A stretch of DNA of 11,918 nt from Candidatus Omnitrophota bacterium (GTDB lineage Bacteria; Omnitrophota; Gorgyraeia; B26-G9): NCBI GenBank assembly GCA_022013205.1, contig JAKLQT010000137.1, positions 1-11,918 on the forward strand, read 5' to 3'. Shown piece by piece: positions 6,071 to 11,918 of the stretch. The position numbers and the translations under genes were made by a program. The notes under the pieces were generated by a model. The model was not told the origin of the DNA, did not search any database, and saw nothing but the letters and a program-made list of their open reading frames with translations. Numbering within the stretch: the stretch's first letter is position 1; every line of letters begins with the position of its first letter.

Positions 6071-8680
6071 TTACTTCTTTTCTTTTATAATGATATCTAA
6101 AAATACTTTTACGATTTCCGGGTCAAGCTGAGTTCCGGACACTTTTTTGATTTTTGCTATAGCCTCCTTTTGCGAGCAAGCCTTGCGATAGTGGCGGTCA
6201 GAAGTCAAGGCCTCATATGTATCCGCAAGAGCAATGATGCGGGCCCCCAAAGGAATTTCTTCCCCTTTTAATCCGAAAGGATACCCCTTACCGTCCCACC
6301 TTTCATGATGATGCAAAATAAAAGGGATGATCGCATGAAAGAAATGAATCGGCCGCAAAATATCCGCTCCTATCTGAGGATGCTTCTTTACTTGCGCATA
6401 TTCTTTAGGCGTAAGGCCTTTCTTTTTAAGCAGAATTCTTTCGCTAATGCCGAGCTTGCCCAGATCATGCAGTATTGCCGCCTGGCGGATTCTCTCTATT
6501 TCGTCACCCGGCAATTTTTTTTCCTGGGCAATTCTCATGGCATAGTGAACGGTCTTTTCAACATGCTCTCCGGTATAATGATCTTTTATGTCGATCGTCT
6601 TGGCAAAGGCAAATATTGCTTCAGCCAGGCTTTGATTAGCCCTTTTGGTAAGTTTATCAAGCTTGTCTTTAAGCCCCTTAATGTCTTCTTCCCTCTCTGT
6701 TGTGTTGGGCTCAAAAAGTTTACCATTGCCGACATTGTCTGAAGAATACACCCTGTCTCCTCCGGTTTCTTTTGCTTTATTTAATATGTATTCGGAGATT
6801 TTGATAAAATCGCTTCCATTATGAATTTTATCTTCCGGAAAACAGGCAACGGATACGCTTAATTTTAGTTTTACATTATGGCTCTTGTTCCCGAAGGTAT
6901 TCAGCTTGATAACTTCAAGCAATCTCTGCGCCAGGATCAAGGCAATCTCTTTTCCCGCGCCCGGGGTAATAATAATAAATTCCTCGCCTCCGAAACGGAT
7001 AACCGTATCATATTTACGGACCATCAGGGTAAGCTGCCCAGCAAGCTGCTTTAATACCAGGTCTCCGAACTGATGCCCATATACATCGTTGATCGACTTA
7101 AAATAATCGACATCAAGCATAATGACAGAAAGAGGAAGGCAATGGCGTTTCGCCCTCATAAATTCCGCCTCAATCGCTTCGGCAAAATAACGGTGATTAT
7201 AGAGATTCGTCAACGAATCGCGCAGCGCCAGCTGCTTTAATTTCATATTCGTTTTTAACAGTTCCTTGTTCAGGGCTTTCATATCCCGGCCCATCTGAAT
7301 ACGTTTTATAACATTGGCCATCATGTTGGCAGCGGCCCTAAGCAGGCTTTGGATGTCTTCAGGCCACACCTTTTCCTCTTTTACAGATTCAACGCCCAGA
7401 AACCCCATTGGCTGCCCCTGATAAAGCATCGGGACATTTATCAAAGAGCGGATGCCTTCAGCCTGCCACTTGTTTTTTTCAGCCTGTGCCTGCCTGGGCA
7501 GGTCCGCAACGCAGGGGACATGTACTGTTTGAGCCTTTTTTATCTGATTCGTAAGCCAGGGCAGGCTTTTCGTGGAGATTTTTTTCAGCCGGCTGATTTG
7601 CGGCTGGATTCCAAGCGCGCACCATTCATGGGTATTTTTAACCATGAGCAAACCATCACAAAACAGGAAGATATAGCTTCTGTCAATGCCGGTAAACTCA
7701 CCGATCTGCTTAAGAGCATCATTTATTCCCTTATCCAGATCTTCGAAATTTAAGTTAATTAATTTAGCCGATAAGTCGCTTATTATATTTTTAAATCCTT
7801 CTTTGTACAGGAGTTCCTCTTCTGCCTTTTTGCGCTCACTAATATCCAGTAAAGTTCCCACAATTGCCGGCTTTCCATCAATCTGGATAAGCCGTGTAAG
7901 TGATTCGCAGTAAATTATCGTTCCGTCTTTACGCAGCCCGCGGAAAGTATATTGAGAAGATGATACCTCACCGTTAAAATGTTTCTTTAATTGCCTGGCA
8001 ACATAGTCGCTGTCTGCCGGATATATAAGCAATGCGGGGGTTAGATTATTTATGATCTCATCCTGCGTATATCCAAACATGGCGCTTAAAGCAGGATTTA
8101 CATAATAAAACTTATTGTTCTGAATTATATATACTCCGGAAATAGCCCCTTCGCTTAAAGTGCGGTAGTTCAATTCACTTTTCTTTAAAGCGCACTCGGC
8201 TACTTTCTTTTCGGTAACATCCCGCAATACGAGCATAACAGCCACGGTGTTATTTTGTTCATCCTTAATTGACAAGCTGTTGATTTCAACCACCAGGCGT
8301 CTGTTGTCCATCCCGACAACCTCATAAACAACCTCCCGTAATGGCGCTTGCAGTGTCTTTTCTGCGTTTTTACGCGCTCTTTCGCGATCTTCAGGCACGA
8401 TAATTTCAAACCCGTTTTTCCCGATAAGCTCTTCCGTACAAGAGGCTCCATATATCTCCACAGCCTGCTGGTTAACCATTATAATGCTGCCTGAGAGATC
8501 AAGTAACGCGATTGCTTCAGGTGAGATTTCTACAAGGGCCTTGTAGAGTTCCTTGCTTTCCTGTATGATATGGCGTGCGCGTTGCTTGCCCGTCTTCATA
8601 TTTTCCAGTTCCCGGACTCTGGTTTGCAATTGTTCTATTTGTGAGGTTAATTCCTCTATTGATTGATCTTTATTTTTCAT
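6071..8680 (-). CDS. PAS-PAS-GAF-GGDEF-HD-GYP cyclic-di-GMP signalling protein
   Basis: This 869-residue protein has both c-di-GMP making and breaking modules. A short coiled coil (about 1-45) is followed by PAS1 (about 44-160), PAS2 (about 170-287), GAF (about 296-458), a coiled linker, GGDEF (about 486-650) and HD-GYP (about 690-869). The active-site loop is GGEEF at 564-568, preceded at the right distance by an RxxD inhibitory site (RKYD, 555-558), so the cyclase looks intact and feedback-inhibited. The phosphodiesterase part has HDLGKLG (His738-Asp739), HHERWDGKGYP (GYP at 799-801) and ADTYEALTS, also intact. There is no membrane segment, so it should be a cytoplasmic sensor of small ligands or redox. 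The start has GAGGG three bases before the ATG, rather close. It is a single-gene transcript with its own promoter. Confidence 0.95.
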   Translation of the reverse strand: MKNKDQSIEELTSQIEQLQTRVRELENMKTGKQRARHIIQESKELYKALVEISPEAIALLDLSGSIIMVNQQAVEIYGASCTEELIGKNGFEIIVPEDRERARKNAEKTLQAPLREVVYEVVGMDNRRLVVEINSLSIKDEQNNTVAVMLVLRDVTEKKVAECALKKSELNYRTLSEGAISGVYIIQNNKFYYVNPALSAMFGYTQDEIINNLTPALLIYPADSDYVARQLKKHFNGEVSSSQYTFRGLRKDGTIIYCESLTRLIQIDGKPAIVGTLLDISERKKAEEELLYKEGFKNIISDLSAKLINLNFEDLDKGINDALKQIGEFTGIDRSYIFLFCDGLLMVKNTHEWCALGIQPQISRLKKISTKSLPWLTNQIKKAQTVHVPCVADLPRQAQAEKNKWQAEGIRSLINVPMLYQGQPMGFLGVESVKEEKVWPEDIQSLLRAAANMMANVIKRIQMGRDMKALNKELLKTNMKLKQLALRDSLTNLYNHRYFAEAIEAEFMRAKRHCLPLSVIMLDVDYFKSINDVYGHQFGDLVLKQLAGQLTLMVRKYDTVIRFGGEEFIIITPGAGKEIALILAQRLLEVIKLNTFGNKSHNVKLKLSVSVACFPEDKIHNGSDFIKISEYILNKAKETGGDRVYSSDNVGNGKLFEPNTTEREEDIKGLKDKLDKLTKRANQSLAEAIFAFAKTIDIKDHYTGEHVEKTVHYAMRIAQEKKLPGDEIERIRQAAILHDLGKLGISERILLKKKGLTPKEYAQVKKHPQIGADILRPIHFFHAIIPFILHHHERWDGKGYPFGLKGEEIPLGARIIALADTYEALTSDRHYRKACSQKEAIAKIKKVSGTQLDPEIVKVFLDIIIKEKK

Positions 8681-8746
8681 GATCCCTCAAATTTGTGGTC
8701 TAATAAGACGGCTATTGACAGAAATAGATATGGAAACAACAAACTG

Positions 8747-8775
8747 ATTATATAATTTTTATCGTGTTTTTTCAA
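8747..8775 (-). promoter_or_regulatory. Sigma-70-type promoter for the PAS-GGDEF-HD-GYP gene
   Basis: On the minus strand TTGAAA (8770-8775) and TATAAT (8747-8752) are separated by exactly 17 bases and lie about 67 bases before the ATG at 8680. Spacing, direction and position fit the regulator gene; the same A/T-rich spacer must also hold the divergent promoter of the release-factor-like gene. Confidence 0.7.
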
Positions 8776-8900
8776 GAAAACAAAAGAGCGTGCAAAAAAG
8801 GCTTGGCTGCCTGCCGCTACATTATGATATTATAATTAAAAAGGGGTGCTGTTGAAAAATGTGCAGATGTGCGTTTTGCAGCAGTGCCAAAGGGTGTTTT

Positions 8901-9326
8901 ATGCAGTCTGCACGTTTTAAAGTAAGCAGAGTAAAAGAAGCGGCATTAAGAAGAAAGTTCGCTCAATTGGGCATAGACGAATCGGACTTGCAGGAGCGCT
9001 TTATCCGCTCCGGCGGTGCCGGAGGCCAGAACGTCAACAAAACATCCACCTGTGTATACCTGAAGCATCTGCCCTCAGGCATAGAGGTCAAGGCTCAGCA
9101 GGAGCGTTCTCAGAGCTTAAACCGATTTTTGGCCAGAAGAATCCTGGCGGAAAAAATTGAGGCCATAGTTTTAAACGAAAAAAGCGAGGCGCAAAAACAC
9201 ATCGCTAAAATCAGAAAGCAAAAGCAGCGCCGCTCAAAAAAAGCAAAGGAAAAAATGCTAAAACTCAAAAAAGAAAGATCTCAAATAAAAAACCTCCGCG
9301 CGAGAATTAACCCAGGATTAGAATAA
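8901..9326 (+). CDS. Release-factor-like GGQ protein, probable ribosome rescue factor
   Basis: From the ATG at 8901 this is a 141-residue protein with one RF-1 catalytic domain. IRSGGAGGQNVNKTS holds the GGQ motif (residues 41-43) that triggers peptidyl-tRNA hydrolysis. It is followed by CVYLKHLPSGIEVKAQQERSQSLNRFLARR and a long lysine/arginine-rich tail (about 95-137) that could bind ribosomal RNA. The codon-recognition domains of RF1/RF2 are absent, as in ArfB-like and mitochondrial C12orf65-like proteins, so rescue of stalled ribosomes is the likely role. The residue before GGQ is Ala-Gly rather than the usual Pro-Gly. The start is ambiguous: AAAGGGTG precedes 8901, while an upstream in-frame ATG at 8859 with AAGGGGTG would add MCRCAFCSSAKGCF. 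I favour 8901 because MQSARFKVS resembles the usual family N terminus. Confidence 0.88.
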   Translation: MQSARFKVSRVKEAALRRKFAQLGIDESDLQERFIRSGGAGGQNVNKTSTCVYLKHLPSGIEVKAQQERSQSLNRFLARRILAEKIEAIVLNEKSEAQKHIAKIRKQKQRRSKKAKEKMLKLKKERSQIKNLRARINPGLE

Positions 9327-9403
9327 TTCCTCAACACAAAAATCAGTTGCCGGTGCCCGTGACCGATGAAATAAAGCGAGGGTAACGGTTTCGTTATGGG
9401 AGA

Positions 9404-9625
9404 TTAGAGCAATTCAATAAATTCATGCACAGTTAAATCTGATTGACGAATAATCGCTCTCAGTGTTCCTCGATCTAATACCTTGTGATTAGGTACAACT
9501 AATTGAATACAAGGATCATCTCTCCGAAGAACAACATGGCTGCCACGCTGGCGCTTAAAATAAAACCCGGCTTTCGACAGGGCATTAATACAATTTTTAC
9601 CAGAAATTTTTGGTAATTTTATCAT
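9404..9625 (-). CDS. hicA: HicA family toxin (mRNA interferase)
   Basis: This 73-residue basic protein has the HicA/YcfA double-stranded-RNA-binding-like fold pattern: LPKISGKNCINALSKAGF, then KRQRGSHVVLRR with the catalytic histidine (His30), and VVPNHKVLDRGTLRAIIRQSDLT. HicA cleaves mRNA when released from its antitoxin. Its ATG overlaps the hicB stop codon by four bases (ATGA), so translation is coupled. Antitoxin-first order is the reverse of the Escherichia coli hicAB arrangement but common elsewhere. Confidence 0.93.
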   Translation of the reverse strand: MIKLPKISGKNCINALSKAGFYFKRQRGSHVVLRRDDPCIQLVVPNHKVLDRGTLRAIIRQSDLTVHEFIELL

Positions 9626-9828
9626 ACTGCAACCACAATGGCTTCAAATGTTTCTTCCGGAACAGGAAGGCTGTCTTCTTCTAATGCTTCAATATAAACA
9701 CTTATCGCTTCTTTGATGTTTTCAATTGCTTTTTCTTTTGTTTCTCCTTGACTAATACATCCAGGAAGGCTGGGGCACTCAGCAACCCAAAAACCATCTT
9801 CACCATGAAAAATAATTACTTCTCTCAT
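9622..9828 (-). CDS. hicB: HicB family antitoxin, short form
   Basis: This 68-residue protein has the HicB partial RNase-H-like fold: FHGEDGFWVAECPSLPGCISQGETKEKAIENIKEAISVYIEAL. It neutralises HicA by binding it. It ends just after the fold, with no C-terminal ribbon-helix-helix or helix-turn-helix domain, so it may not bind DNA itself. GGAG nine bases before the ATG gives a firm start. It is first in the hicBA pair, behind an extended -10 promoter. Confidence 0.93.
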   Translation of the reverse strand: MREVIIFHGEDGFWVAECPSLPGCISQGETKEKAIENIKEAISVYIEALEEDSLPVPEETFEAIVVAV

Positions 9829-9852
9829 AACGCGCTCCTTTTTTTTAGCTTC

Positions 9853-9869
9853 TATAATAAATTATACCA
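9853..9869 (-). promoter_or_regulatory. Extended -10 promoter and palindrome upstream of hicBA
   Basis: On the minus strand TGGTATAAT (9861-9869) is an extended -10 element (TG, one base, TATAAT). A good -35 is not seen. The TATAAT overlaps a palindrome of TATAAT and ATTATA arms with a two-base AA spacer (9853-9866), a possible operator; arms this A/T-rich also arise by chance. Confidence 0.5.
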
Positions 9870-9918
9870 TTTTTTTCTTAACTTCTTTAATTTATTCTCA
9901 CATTAAGAGAAGCCAAGG

Positions 9919-9934
9919 AAAACCGCCGGGTTTT
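9919..9934. terminator. Weak bidirectional terminator-like hairpin
   Basis: AAAACC (9919-9924) pairs with GGTTTT (9929-9934) around a GCCG loop. T-rich tails exist on the plus strand (TTTTTATTT) and, less well, on the minus strand. On the minus strand it would end the radical SAM transcript before hicB. Only two G-C pairs support the stem. Confidence 0.3.
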
Positions 9935-10184
9935 TATTTAACTCCATTGTTATGGTTTTTTACATTTTCATTGTATTCATCATTATCCCATAACACAAAA
10001 TTACTTACAATATATTCGCAGATTTTATGGGATTATTTTTTGTTGTGAATTACAGGCTCAAAAAACGGTCTTTGCCTTAACATACAATAGGCGTAATTCG
10101 TAAAACATGGGCTGATTTATTTTCTCTCATAATATAATCGTCATAAATTTTCTACCCAACCTCTGCTTTTTGCTAATAAATATT

Positions 10185-11015
10185 CTAAAAATAATCCGCG
10201 TATTTATGCTGGTGAATTTTCACATCCTTGAAACGTTCACCGGCTATTTTTTTGATATCCTTTTTAATATCCCTTGCAACATTATTATAAAATGTTTTAT
10301 CTAAGCACATTTTTTTATACTTTTTCGCAGCCTCAGGATATATCTGTTCAATTGTTTGAATAATTCTTCTAATCCCGGACATTTGAAAATTAATTATTTC
10401 AAATTCAGCCTTTACCTCTATGTTAAGGCTGTTAACCTCCTTTAGATTCTCATGCAAAAACGGCATTACCGGGCAGAAATAGGCAGTTGTGTTTATATTA
10501 TTATTAATTAGTTTATTTACCAGCTCAATGCTTTTTTTTGCGGAAACCGCGTAAGGTTCGAATTTTTGTTTTAAAAGTTTCGGCATGACATCAACGGTAA
10601 AATAAATCCCCGCGCACAATTGTCTATCAAGCTCCTCTATATATTCTCCCAGAAGCAGGGACCGGCTCATGATCACATATTTTATTTTTCTTTGGTTTAA
10701 AATCCTGATTATGCCCCGCGTCAGTCCGTATTTTTTCTCTACCGGCTGAAAAGGCTCTGTTGTCGAGCCGATAAGAACCTTTTTAGGGTTTTTTAGCTGC
10801 AGTTCTTTTTTTAATATTTCAAGGCCGTTAACTTTAACCTTTACATATTTTCCCCATTCGCTAGTCTCTTTTTGCGCTGCCTTTGAAAATTGAGCATAAC
10901 AAAACAGGCATGCAAAAGCACATCCCTGGTACGGATTGACCACATAAGGCGCAAGGTTAATGCCTGTGGGCCTTAATATTGTATCCACGTTTTTTTCGAT
11001 TATTTCAATCCGCAT
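10185..11015 (-). CDS. Radical SAM protein, spore-photoproduct-lyase-like (SPL/SplB) family
   Basis: This 276-residue protein has the iron-sulfur ligands C32-x3-C36-x2-C39 in NPYQGCAFACLFCYAQFSK, the start of a radical SAM barrel. It continues with EWGKYVKVKVN, KKVLIGSTTEPFQPVEKKYGLTR, IMSRS and a FTVD strand, as in the SPL-family proteins related to SplB and Rv2578c. These cleave S-adenosylmethionine to a 5'-deoxyadenosyl radical; the substrate of this subgroup is unknown to me. True SplB repairs UV spore photoproduct, but there is no sporulation context here, so DNA repair is only one possibility. There are few cysteines beyond the cluster (about residues 134, 181 and 237), so no second complete cluster motif is obvious. 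A weak AAAGAT precedes the ATG. It is a single gene with no functional link to its neighbours. Confidence 0.9.
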   Translation of the reverse strand: MRIEIIEKNVDTILRPTGINLAPYVVNPYQGCAFACLFCYAQFSKAAQKETSEWGKYVKVKVNGLEILKKELQLKNPKKVLIGSTTEPFQPVEKKYGLTRGIIRILNQRKIKYVIMSRSLLLGEYIEELDRQLCAGIYFTVDVMPKLLKQKFEPYAVSAKKSIELVNKLINNNINTTAYFCPVMPFLHENLKEVNSLNIEVKAEFEIINFQMSGIRRIIQTIEQIYPEAAKKYKKMCLDKTFYNNVARDIKKDIKKIAGERFKDVKIHQHKYADYF

Positions 11016-11245
11016 ATCTTTGATTTTTAACTTATTAATCCTTTAACTATAATATAACACAAAAATAAGGGGCCAGACCTCAAAAGTAAAAAAACAATAA
11101 AACCCACCCCCCGGATTATAATGCAAATATTTCTAATGATTCAGGTTGCTGGATGAATTTCCGAGTCAAAACCTCGGCAATTCACCGCCGAAAAGGCAAT
11201 CCTGCCTTACGGCGCTCCAACATCGTGTTTTCGTCCATCCACCTA
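11016..11245. other. Non-coding, hairpin-rich stretch before the structured RNA
   Basis: There is no credible protein gene; the open frames here are shadows across repeats. The first part is A/T-rich and holds a GGGGCCAGACCT patch (about 11069-11080) of a kind I associate loosely with REP-transposase surroundings. From 11150 it becomes a string of inverted repeats: TGGATG (11150-11155) against CATCCA (11236-11241) as an outer pair, CCGAG/CTCGG (11161-11165, 11173-11177), and a strong hairpin at 11186-11214. Confidence 0.55.
11186..11214. repeat. Strong two-part hairpin inside the 11150-11241 block
   Basis: CGCCG (11186-11190) pairs with CGGCG (11210-11214), and inside it AAGGCA (11193-11198) pairs with TGCCTT (11203-11208) around a four-base loop, eleven pairs in all with a small asymmetric interior loop. 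There is no T-run after it on either strand, so it is not a typical terminator. Confidence 0.7.
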
Positions 11246-11428
11246 AACCCGGGTATTTTATCATGGTGTCGTAGCGAAGACACGAAGCGTATTGTAGATG
11301 CAAGGCTTATGACTGAAGAGCCCGCAGGCGTATCCTCTGTGATACGTCGAGGACTCTGAGGGAGCAAAACGCGGCAGATGCAATGAGATGCGTGTCTGCA
11401 GTAGACAATATGGTAAAATATTCGGGTT
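11246..11428 (+). ncRNA. Multi-branched structured RNA candidate closed by a 19-bp stem
   Basis: Bases 11246-11264 pair with 11410-11428 in 19 uninterrupted pairs, three of them G-U (11252, 11253 and 11261); with one G-A mismatch the pairing can extend to 11270/11404. Inside are P2 GUGUC/GACAC (11266-11270, 11279-11283) and P3 GCGUAUUGU/GCAAAACGC (11287-11295, 11364-11372, one A-A mismatch). P3 encloses P4 GGCU/AGCC (11304-11307, 11319-11322) and a 7-bp P5 (11328-11334, 11341-11347, loop CUCUGU). P6 is GCAGA/UCUGC (11374-11378, 11395-11399). The G-U pairs work only for a plus-strand transcript. I cannot name a family with certainty; size, shape and setting suggest a HEARO/omega-RNA-like RNA of an IS200/IS605-IscB type element, with no IscB frame following. 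No promoter was identified. Confidence 0.6.
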
Positions 11429-11670
11429 AAGACAAAGAAATTACCTGTCCGCCGATGCCCTTTGGAGGATAAGCTAAAAATTCCAAAAGGGGAGTAACGC
11501 ATAGAAAATGCCGTATTATATGAAATACGTATAATGTGTTATTATAGAATACCTAACCATACCTGCACCTACGAGGTGCAGGTGGTCATAATATGGGTAA
11601 GATATTCCATGAAAAACAGCAATAAAGGAGTTAAAAACAGGTTGCGGAACGAAAAAATTTAAACTATAAT
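11429..11670. other. Hairpin run downstream of the structured RNA, no gene
   Basis: No open frame with a plausible start is present. In order it holds CCCTTTGGA (11458-11466) pairing with TCCAAA-A-GGG (11482-11491), one bulged A; CGTATT/AATACG (11512-11517, 11524-11529); TATAAT/ATTATA (11530-11535, 11541-11546); and the perfect 10-bp hairpin at 11561-11583. It then becomes A/T-rich up to the dispersed repeat. Confidence 0.55.
11561..11583. repeat. Perfect 10-bp hairpin with three-base loop, possible transposon end
   Basis: ACCTGCACCT (11561-11570) pairs perfectly with AGGTGCAGGT (11574-11583) around ACG, followed by GGTCATAATATG. No T-run follows on the plus strand, so it is not a standard terminator. 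Subterminal hairpins of this shape mark the ends of IS200/IS605-type elements moved by Y1 HUH transposases, which is the inferred reading here. Confidence 0.6.
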
Positions 11671-11914
11671 ATGAAGCTGACCCGGGCTCCCTCTTCTGAA
11701 ATTTTGCAGAAATTTCGAGGACTTAGTCCCGGGGATGCTTTGCATTCCACGGGGAAAGCCCGGGGTTTCTGAGTGAGAATCCCGCAGATTTGCTTTTCAG
11801 CTACTGTATAACAGCAAGACCTCGCCAGTTTTACTGGCAGGCATCCTCGGCTTGCCTGTCCCGCTGTATTTAAAACGGGGAAAGCCGGGGTTTTCAAAGC
11901 ATGCGGGATAAATA
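11671..11914. repeat. Dispersed intergenic repeat, long copy with two extra segments
   Basis: This is the second copy of the repeat at 3295-3427, in the same orientation. It shares ATGAAGCT-ACCCGGGCT, then has a 66-base extra segment (11689-11754). It rejoins at AAAGCCCGGGGTTTC through GCAGATTTGCTTTTCA, carries a 44-base extra segment (11800-11843) with its own CCAGT/ACTGG stem, and rejoins at the CGGCTTGCCTGTCCCGCT stretch to the GCATGCGGGATAAATA end. No shared coding frame. Confidence 0.8.
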
Positions 11915-11918
11915 CTGA

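Larger units (their letters stand above)
9829..10184. other. Gene-free A/T-rich spacer between the radical SAM gene and hicB
   Basis: I see no open frame with a ribosome-binding site in these 356 bases. They contain the hicBA promoter, a small hairpin at 9919-9934 (AAAACC/GGTTTT around GCCG) flanked by T-rich sequence on both strands that could act as a weak two-way terminator, and a 9-bp inverted repeat at 9985-9993 and 10025-10033 (ATCCCATAA/TTATGGGAT, 31-base loop) followed on the plus strand by ATTATTTTTTG. Confidence 0.5.

Noticed and set aside
8715..8756. TTGACA and TATAAT on the plus strand upstream of the release-factor-like gene
   Set aside because: The hexamers are 30 bases apart, too far for a sigma-70 promoter.
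11246..11428. 6S RNA, group I or group II intron as identity of the structured RNA
   Set aside because: The fold is multi-branched rather than a rod with a central bubble, and I see no group I core motifs, no GUGYG 5' end and no domain V-like hairpin.
11153..11502. Frames of 68 and 106 codons on opposite strands
   Set aside because: They lie over the hairpin block and the structured RNA, have odd composition and no ribosome-binding site; the RNA fold explains the sequence better.
11664..11897. 77-codon minus-strand frame
   Set aside because: It lies wholly within the dispersed repeat, and the short copy of the repeat does not keep the frame.

Overview
The window looks like a chromosomal piece of an uncultured, moderately low-GC bacterium. 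It has frequent A/T-rich spacers, many intergenic inverted repeats and consensus sigma-70-type promoters. The gene content (cobalamin nucleotide-loop operon under a B12 riboswitch, PAS-GAF-GGDEF-HD-GYP regulator, HicBA, SPL-like radical SAM protein) and the style of the intergenic repeats remind me of candidate-phylum genomes such as Omnitrophota or of deltaproteobacterial-type lineages. This is an impression; nothing in the window is a taxonomic marker.

Region 1 (1-5660, minus strand) is an almost complete lower cobalamin pathway. A consensus promoter (5633-5660) drives a cobalamin riboswitch (about 5417-5614), followed by an intrinsic terminator (5325-5358). Next come cobS, a CobC-type phosphatase, cobU, cobT, cbiB and the start of a CobD-type threonine-phosphate decarboxylase cut by the window edge. 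Together they make the aminopropanol linker (CobD), attach it (CbiB), activate cobinamide with GTP (CobU), activate the lower ligand base (CobT), join the two halves (CobS) and remove the phosphate (CobC). No corrin-ring genes are present, so the locus could serve salvage or final assembly. The operon is broken by repeat-filled spacers between riboswitch and cobS, between cobC and cobU (520 bases), and between cobU and cobT (284 bases).

Region 2 (5660-9330) holds a small five-cysteine protein on the plus strand, and convergent to it a 869-residue PAS-PAS-GAF-GGDEF-HD-GYP protein on the minus strand with its own consensus promoter. Divergent from that is a GGQ-motif release-factor-like protein, probably a ribosome-rescue factor.

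Region 3 (9400-11015, minus strand) holds a HicB-HicA toxin-antitoxin pair and a radical SAM protein of the spore-photoproduct-lyase-like type.

Region 4 (11016-11918) has no convincing protein gene but is the most interesting part. Positions 11246-11428 fold into a multi-branched RNA closed by a 19-bp uninterrupted stem whose three G-U pairs (a fourth would extend it) only work on the plus strand. It is preceded by a hairpin-rich block and followed by a run of hairpins ending in a perfect 10-bp stem with a 3-base loop. The whole may be a protein-less mobile element carrying a structured RNA, perhaps of the HEARO/omega-RNA kind. The window ends with a second, longer copy of a dispersed repeat also found at 3295-3427; the two copies differ by two clean internal segments of 66 and 44 bases.
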